Source: Thalassospira xiamenensis M-5 = DSM 17429 (GTDB lineage: Bacteria > Pseudomonadota > Alphaproteobacteria > Rhodospirillales > Thalassospiraceae). Taken from it: a DNA stretch of 64,000 bases. The stretch lies in NCBI RefSeq assembly GCF_000300235.2, contig NZ_CP004388.1:291501-355500 (forward strand), given 5' to 3'. The notes beneath the pieces are model-generated. The model did not search any database. It was not told where the DNA came from and saw nothing but the letters and a program-made list of their open reading frames with translations. The first letter of the stretch is position 1. Each line of letters begins with the position of its first letter. The translations under genes were made by a program, and so were the position numbers. This document shows, one piece after another, positions 60,742 through 64,000 of this stretch.

Positions 60742-61512
60742 TTACCAGCAGGTATAACCCCCATCAGCCAGGACAATGGAGCCGGTCATCAGGCTGGACG
60801 CGTCGGATGCCAGGAACAGCACAACCGATCCGATTTCCTCGGTCAGGCCAAGGCGGGCCATCGGGGTGCCATTGATCCAGGCGTCATACATGTCCGGCTT
60901 GGATTTCACGAATTCATTTAACGGGGTTGCGATATAGGTCGGTGCAACCGCATTGACGCGCACGCCACGCCCGCCCCATTCGGCAGCCAGCGATTTGGTC
61001 AGATGATGCACGGCGGCCTTGGATGCGTTGTAATAGGCCTGTTCCTGCGGTTTGTTGACAATGAAGCCCGACATGGAGCCGACATTGACGATCACCCCAT
61101 TTTTCTTGGCCAGCATCTGTTTGCCAAATTCGCGGCAGCACCAGAATGTGCCGTTCAGGTTGACGTCAATGACGTTGAGCCAATGTTCATCGGTGACGGT
61201 TTCGGCCGGGGTTTCGGAACGTGCGATACCGGCATTGTTGACCAGAATGTCAACGCCGCCTTCACGGCCCATTTTTTCGGCACTGGTGCGAACCTGATCG
61301 GTGTTGGTGACGTCCATGATGTCGATATCGGCGGTGTAACCCTTTGATTTCAGGTAATCACGGCCTTCTTCGGCGACGCCTTCGCTGATGTCACCGATAA
61401 TGACATGCGCGCCTGCTTCTGCCAGTGCCTCGCAGCATGACAGGCCAATTGCGCGACCGCCCCCGGTGACATAGGCGCGGCGTCCGGTAAGATCGAACTT
61501 TTTGAGATACAT
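60742..61512 (-). CDS. SDR-family NAD(P)-dependent dehydrogenase, probable polyol dehydrogenase
   Basis: A 256-residue short-chain dehydrogenase. The cofactor motif is TGGGRAIGLSCCEAL, NNAG is LVNNAGIARSE, and the active site is VGSMSGFIVN, with YYNASKAAV. C-terminal LADGGYTCW is normal. Its place directly after sugar-type ABC transporter genes suggests that it oxidises the imported polyol (arabinitol, sorbitol or similar), but the sequence does not decide the substrate. It is the most downstream visible gene of the operon. Confidence 0.9.
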   Translation of the reverse strand: MYLKKFDLTGRRAYVTGGGRAIGLSCCEALAEAGAHVIIGDISEGVAEEGRDYLKSKGYTADIDIMDVTNTDQVRTSAEKMGREGGVDILVNNAGIARSETPAETVTDEHWLNVIDVNLNGTFWCCREFGKQMLAKKNGVIVNVGSMSGFIVNKPQEQAYYNASKAAVHHLTKSLAAEWGGRGVRVNAVAPTYIATPLNEFVKSKPDMYDAWINGTPMARLGLTEEIGSVVLFLASDASSLMTGSIVLADGGYTCW

Positions 61513-61589
61513 TTTGGTCTCACATTCTTGTGGTGGTCAGGCTGGGTCGCATGGCGTATGGGGCAATGCGATCCGGTTTTTTGAAAGTC

Positions 61590-62597
61590 TCAGGGGTTTC
61601 CAAGAGCGATACCGTTCGCATCAAAACGATGGATGCGGTCCTGTTCCGGGGTCAGCCAGATTTTGTCATGTTCGCCCAGCGGCACTTCGCCGGTTGCGCG
61701 CACCGTCATCGGGCCAAAGCCGTCGGCATTGACGTGCAGATAGGTTTCGGCACCAAGATGTTCGGCAATCTTGACGGTTGCGGGAAGATCGCCGCTTTCG
61801 GTACTGACGGCGACATGTTCGGGGCGAATGCCGACTTCGTGGCAGTCATATTTTCGGGCGTAGTCGCCACCGAGGAAGTTCATTTTCGGCGACCCGATAA
61901 AGCCCGCGACAAACTTGTTGGCGGGATTGTTATACAGTTCCATCGGTTTGCCGACCTGCTCCACCCGGCCTGCCTGCAACACGACGATCTTGTCGGCCAT
62001 GGTCATGGCTTCGACCTGATCGTGGGTCACGTAAATCATCGTGGTCTTCAGTTCCTGATGAAGGCCGGTGATTTCAAGGCGCATATTGACGCGAAGGGCG
62101 GCATCAAGGTTTGACAACGGTTCGTCAAACAGGAAGGCCGCCGGGTTACGCACAATCGCACGACCGATTGCGACACGCTGGCGCTGCCCCCCGGAAAGCG
62201 CGCCGGGGCGGCGTTCCAGATAATCGGTCAGGTTCAGGATTTTGGCCGCGTTCTGAACTTTTTCTTCAATCACGGCCTTGCTTTCCCCGGCCATTTTCAG
62301 GCCAAAGGCAATGTTGTTATAGACCGTCATGTGCGGATAAAGCGCATATGACTGAAACACCATCGAAAGACCGCGTTTTGCCGGTGCCTCGTTGGCGACG
62401 TCGGTACCGTTGATCAGGATTTTGCCATCAGTGACGTCTTCAAGGCCCGCGATCAGGCGCAGCAAAGTGGATTTGCCACAGCCCGACGGGCCGACAAAGA
62501 CAACAAATTCACCATCATTGATATCAAGGTCCACACCCGGAATAACATCCAGCGTTCCGAAGGTTTTCTTGACTTTTTCCAGTCGGATAGCACCCAT
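61590..62597 (-). CDS. ABC transporter ATP-binding protein (UgpC/MalK-like)
   Basis: A 335-residue ATPase of the carbohydrate uptake CUT1 family. Walker A is [13 protein letters not shown], the signature [15 protein letters not shown], Walker [16 protein letters not shown], and the switch region [17 protein letters not shown]-terminal OB-fold (TOBE) domain follows ([20 protein letters not shown]). It energises the adjacent two permeases and serves a polyol or sugar. It is 39 bases after the permease gene and 77 bases before the SDR gene. Confidence 0.95.
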   Translation of the reverse strand: MGAIRLEKVKKTFGTLDVIPGVDLDINDGEFVVFVGPSGCGKSTLLRLIAGLEDVTDGKILINGTDVANEAPAKRGLSMVFQSYALYPHMTVYNNIAFGLKMAGESKAVIEEKVQNAAKILNLTDYLERRPGALSGGQRQRVAIGRAIVRNPAAFLFDEPLSNLDAALRVNMRLEITGLHQELKTTMIYVTHDQVEAMTMADKIVVLQAGRVEQVGKPMELYNNPANKFVAGFIGSPKMNFLGGDYARKYDCHEVGIRPEHVAVSTESGDLPATVKIAEHLGAETYLHVNADGFGPMTVRATGEVPLGEHDKIWLTPEQDRIHRFDANGIALGNP

Positions 62598-62636
62598 TTC
62601 GGTGTTCCTTCTTGTTGAATTTCGATCAGGCGGCGG

Positions 62637-63467
62637 TTACTTGACCGCGCCAAATGTCAGGCCACGAACAAGCTGTTTCTGCGAGAACCAGCCGATGATA
62701 AGGATCGGCGCAACCGCCATCGTCGATGCGGCTGAAAGCTTTGCCCAGAACAGCCCTTCGGGGCTGGAATAGGAGGCAATGAAAGCGGTCAGCGGGGCAG
62801 CATCGGCGGTGGTCAGGTTCAGGGTCCAGAAAGCTTCGTTCCAGGCCAGGATGATGTTGAGCAGCATGGTCGATGCCATGCCCGGAACCGCCATTGGCAA
62901 CAGCACAAAGATGATTTCCTTGGGCAGGGTGGCACCATCCATGCGGGCCGCTTCAAGGATGTCGGACGGGATTTCCTTGAAATAGGTGTAAAGCATCCAG
63001 ACCATGATCGGCAGGTTCATCAGGAACAGAACCATGATCAGACCGAACCGGGTATCGAGCAGGCCCCAGTCACGAAACACCAGATAGATCGGGACCAATA
63101 CGCCAACTGGCGGCATCATCTTGGTCGACAGCATCCAGAGCAGGGCATCCTTGGTCCGTTTGGTCGGATTGAAGGCCATCGCCCATGCACAGGGCACGGC
63201 AAAAAGCAGACCCACCAGGGTAGAGCCAACCGACAGGATGACCGAATTCATGGCGAACCGGAAATAATCGGACCGTGCCTGTACCTCGGCGTAGTTTTCC
63301 AGCGTCCAGTCAAACGACATGAAGCTTGGCGGGATCGATACGGCTTCAAGTTCGGTCTTGAAGCTGGTCAGGACCATCCAGAAAATCGGGAAGAAGATCA
63401 GAAGTCCGACAATCCAGGCAAAGATCGAAAAACCGATATGGCCAAGGGCTGTTTGTTTGTTTTCCAT
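62637..63467 (-). CDS. ABC sugar/polyol permease (MalG-like)
   Basis: A 276-residue inner-membrane permease of the CUT1 class, from ATG 63467 (MENKQTALGHIGF). Six helices are visible; the EAA loop that docks the ATPase is seen as EIPSDILEAARMDGATLPKEI. It pairs with the upstream permease 10 bases away. The alternative start at 63500 overlaps that gene's end. Confidence 0.93.
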   Translation of the reverse strand: MENKQTALGHIGFSIFAWIVGLLIFFPIFWMVLTSFKTELEAVSIPPSFMSFDWTLENYAEVQARSDYFRFAMNSVILSVGSTLVGLLFAVPCAWAMAFNPTKRTKDALLWMLSTKMMPPVGVLVPIYLVFRDWGLLDTRFGLIMVLFLMNLPIMVWMLYTYFKEIPSDILEAARMDGATLPKEIIFVLLPMAVPGMASTMLLNIILAWNEAFWTLNLTTADAAPLTAFIASYSSPEGLFWAKLSAASTMAVAPILIIGWFSQKQLVRGLTFGAVK

Positions 63468-63477
63468 CTCGTGTCCC

Positions 63478-64000
63478 CTACCTGTCCAGGTTCTTGCCAA
63501 TGAGGCGGATCAGGAAGATCGCCACGATATTTGCCAGAACGACCGCAACGATACCGCCCGCCGATGCCCCGCCAATGTCGTATTGCAGCAGGGCCTGCGT
63601 ATAGACGAGGAAGGCGATATTGGTGGTTGCAAGGCCGGGACCGCCGCCGGTTGTCACGAAGATTTCGGCAAAGACGGTCAGCAGGAAGATCGTTTCGATC
63701 AGCACGACCACCGTGATCGCACGGCTGAGATGGGGCAGCGTGATATAGAAGAAAATCGAAACCGGGCCGGCACCATCCATCTGGGCGGCTTCCTTCTGAT
63801 CGCGGTCAAGCGATTGAAGGGCGGTCAGCAGGATCAGCACGGCAAAGGGCAGCCATTGCCACGATACCATGATGATGATGGCCGTTAGCGGGGCTTCGGA
63901 AAACCAGTCGATGGACTGGAAGCCAAGCGAATTGGCAATCCAGGCAAACATGCCCGATACCGGATGCATCAGAAGGTTTTTCCAAACCAGCGCATTCACG
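63478..64000 (-). CDS. ABC sugar/polyol permease (MalF-like), 5' part outside window
   Basis: The C-terminal 174 codons of the first permease of the transporter; the start lies beyond the right edge. Visible helices include LTAIIIMVSWQWLPFAVLILL and TVVVLIETIFLLTVFAEIFV, with the EAA loop in LDRDQKEAAQMDGAGPVSIF and the ending IFLIRLIGKNLDR. The binding protein gene is expected further right, outside the window. Confidence 0.93.
   Translation of the reverse strand, partial: VNALVWKNLLMHPVSGMFAWIANSLGFQSIDWFSEAPLTAIIIMVSWQWLPFAVLILLTALQSLDRDQKEAAQMDGAGPVSIFFYITLPHLSRAITVVVLIETIFLLTVFAEIFVTTGGGPGLATTNIAFLVYTQALLQYDIGGASAGGIVAVVLANIVAIFLIRLIGKNLDR

Overview
This 64 kb window reads as the core chromosome of a free-living, respiring alphaproteobacterium. 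The gene content and local gene orders (mdh-sucCD, a split F1 operon atpHAGDC, DUF484-xerC, yggT-DUF167-folD) and the moderately high GC content suit the Rhodospirillales, most like Thalassospira. That placement is inference from gene content, not from a database search. I found no rRNA, tRNA, CRISPR array, insertion sequence or prophage.

Layout. 1-3027 (minus): sucD (cut by the window edge), sucC and mdh of the TCA cycle, with a terminator and a 25-bp imperfect palindrome between mdh and sucC. 3625-8596: ZapE ATPase, a ZntB/CorA-type metal channel and a large MscS-family channel. 8615-10983 (minus): Nudix hydrolase, nadC, nadA. 11275-12244: two small unknown proteins, the second behind a terminator-like leader. 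12291-17797 (minus): PuuA-like glutamine synthetase, methyltransferase, GST, YrhK protein, xerC, DUF484 and transaldolase-like fsa. 17984-22018: priA, an orphan periplasmic binding protein, a MazG-like protein and a secreted unknown. 22445-27372: atpHAGDC. 27495-31560 (minus): a response regulator, then ccmI and ccmF of cytochrome c maturation. 31769-34902: a cation diffusion facilitator and thiC under a TPP riboswitch. 34968-35732: phoH. 36070-39284 (minus): an arsenic operon arsR-arsC-gapdh-arsJ. 39441-43282: prfC, azlCD and an AraC regulator. 43632-51766: a chemoreceptor and a complete tripartite RND efflux operon. 51867-56248: alkB, a LacI regulator, tag, and yggT-DUF167-folD. 56378-57229: an AT-rich DUF3800 gene that looks foreign. 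57307-60636: an SLC13/RCK transporter and a YcaQ/AlkX-like DNA glycosylase. 60742-64000 (minus): SDR dehydrogenase and sugar/polyol ABC transporter genes, cut by the right edge.

How genes work together. arsR-arsC-gapdh-arsJ fits the known 1-arseno-3-phosphoglycerate efflux route. The MFP-RND-OMF genes form one efflux pump. Three alkylation or cross-link repair genes (alkB, tag, ycaQ-like) lie within 9 kb, and tag and ycaQ share an upstream sequence motif. Many start codons below were moved inward from the longest open frame on the basis of ribosome binding sites, overlap with terminators, or family length.

I did not find an obvious new multi-gene system. The best leads are the shared TCCTGACA/TGTC motif before the two glycosylase genes, the leader and possible small RNA at 11800-11917, the open frame joined in phase to phoH, the DUF3800 insertion, and strong palindromes upstream of the RND pump, lacI and arsR.
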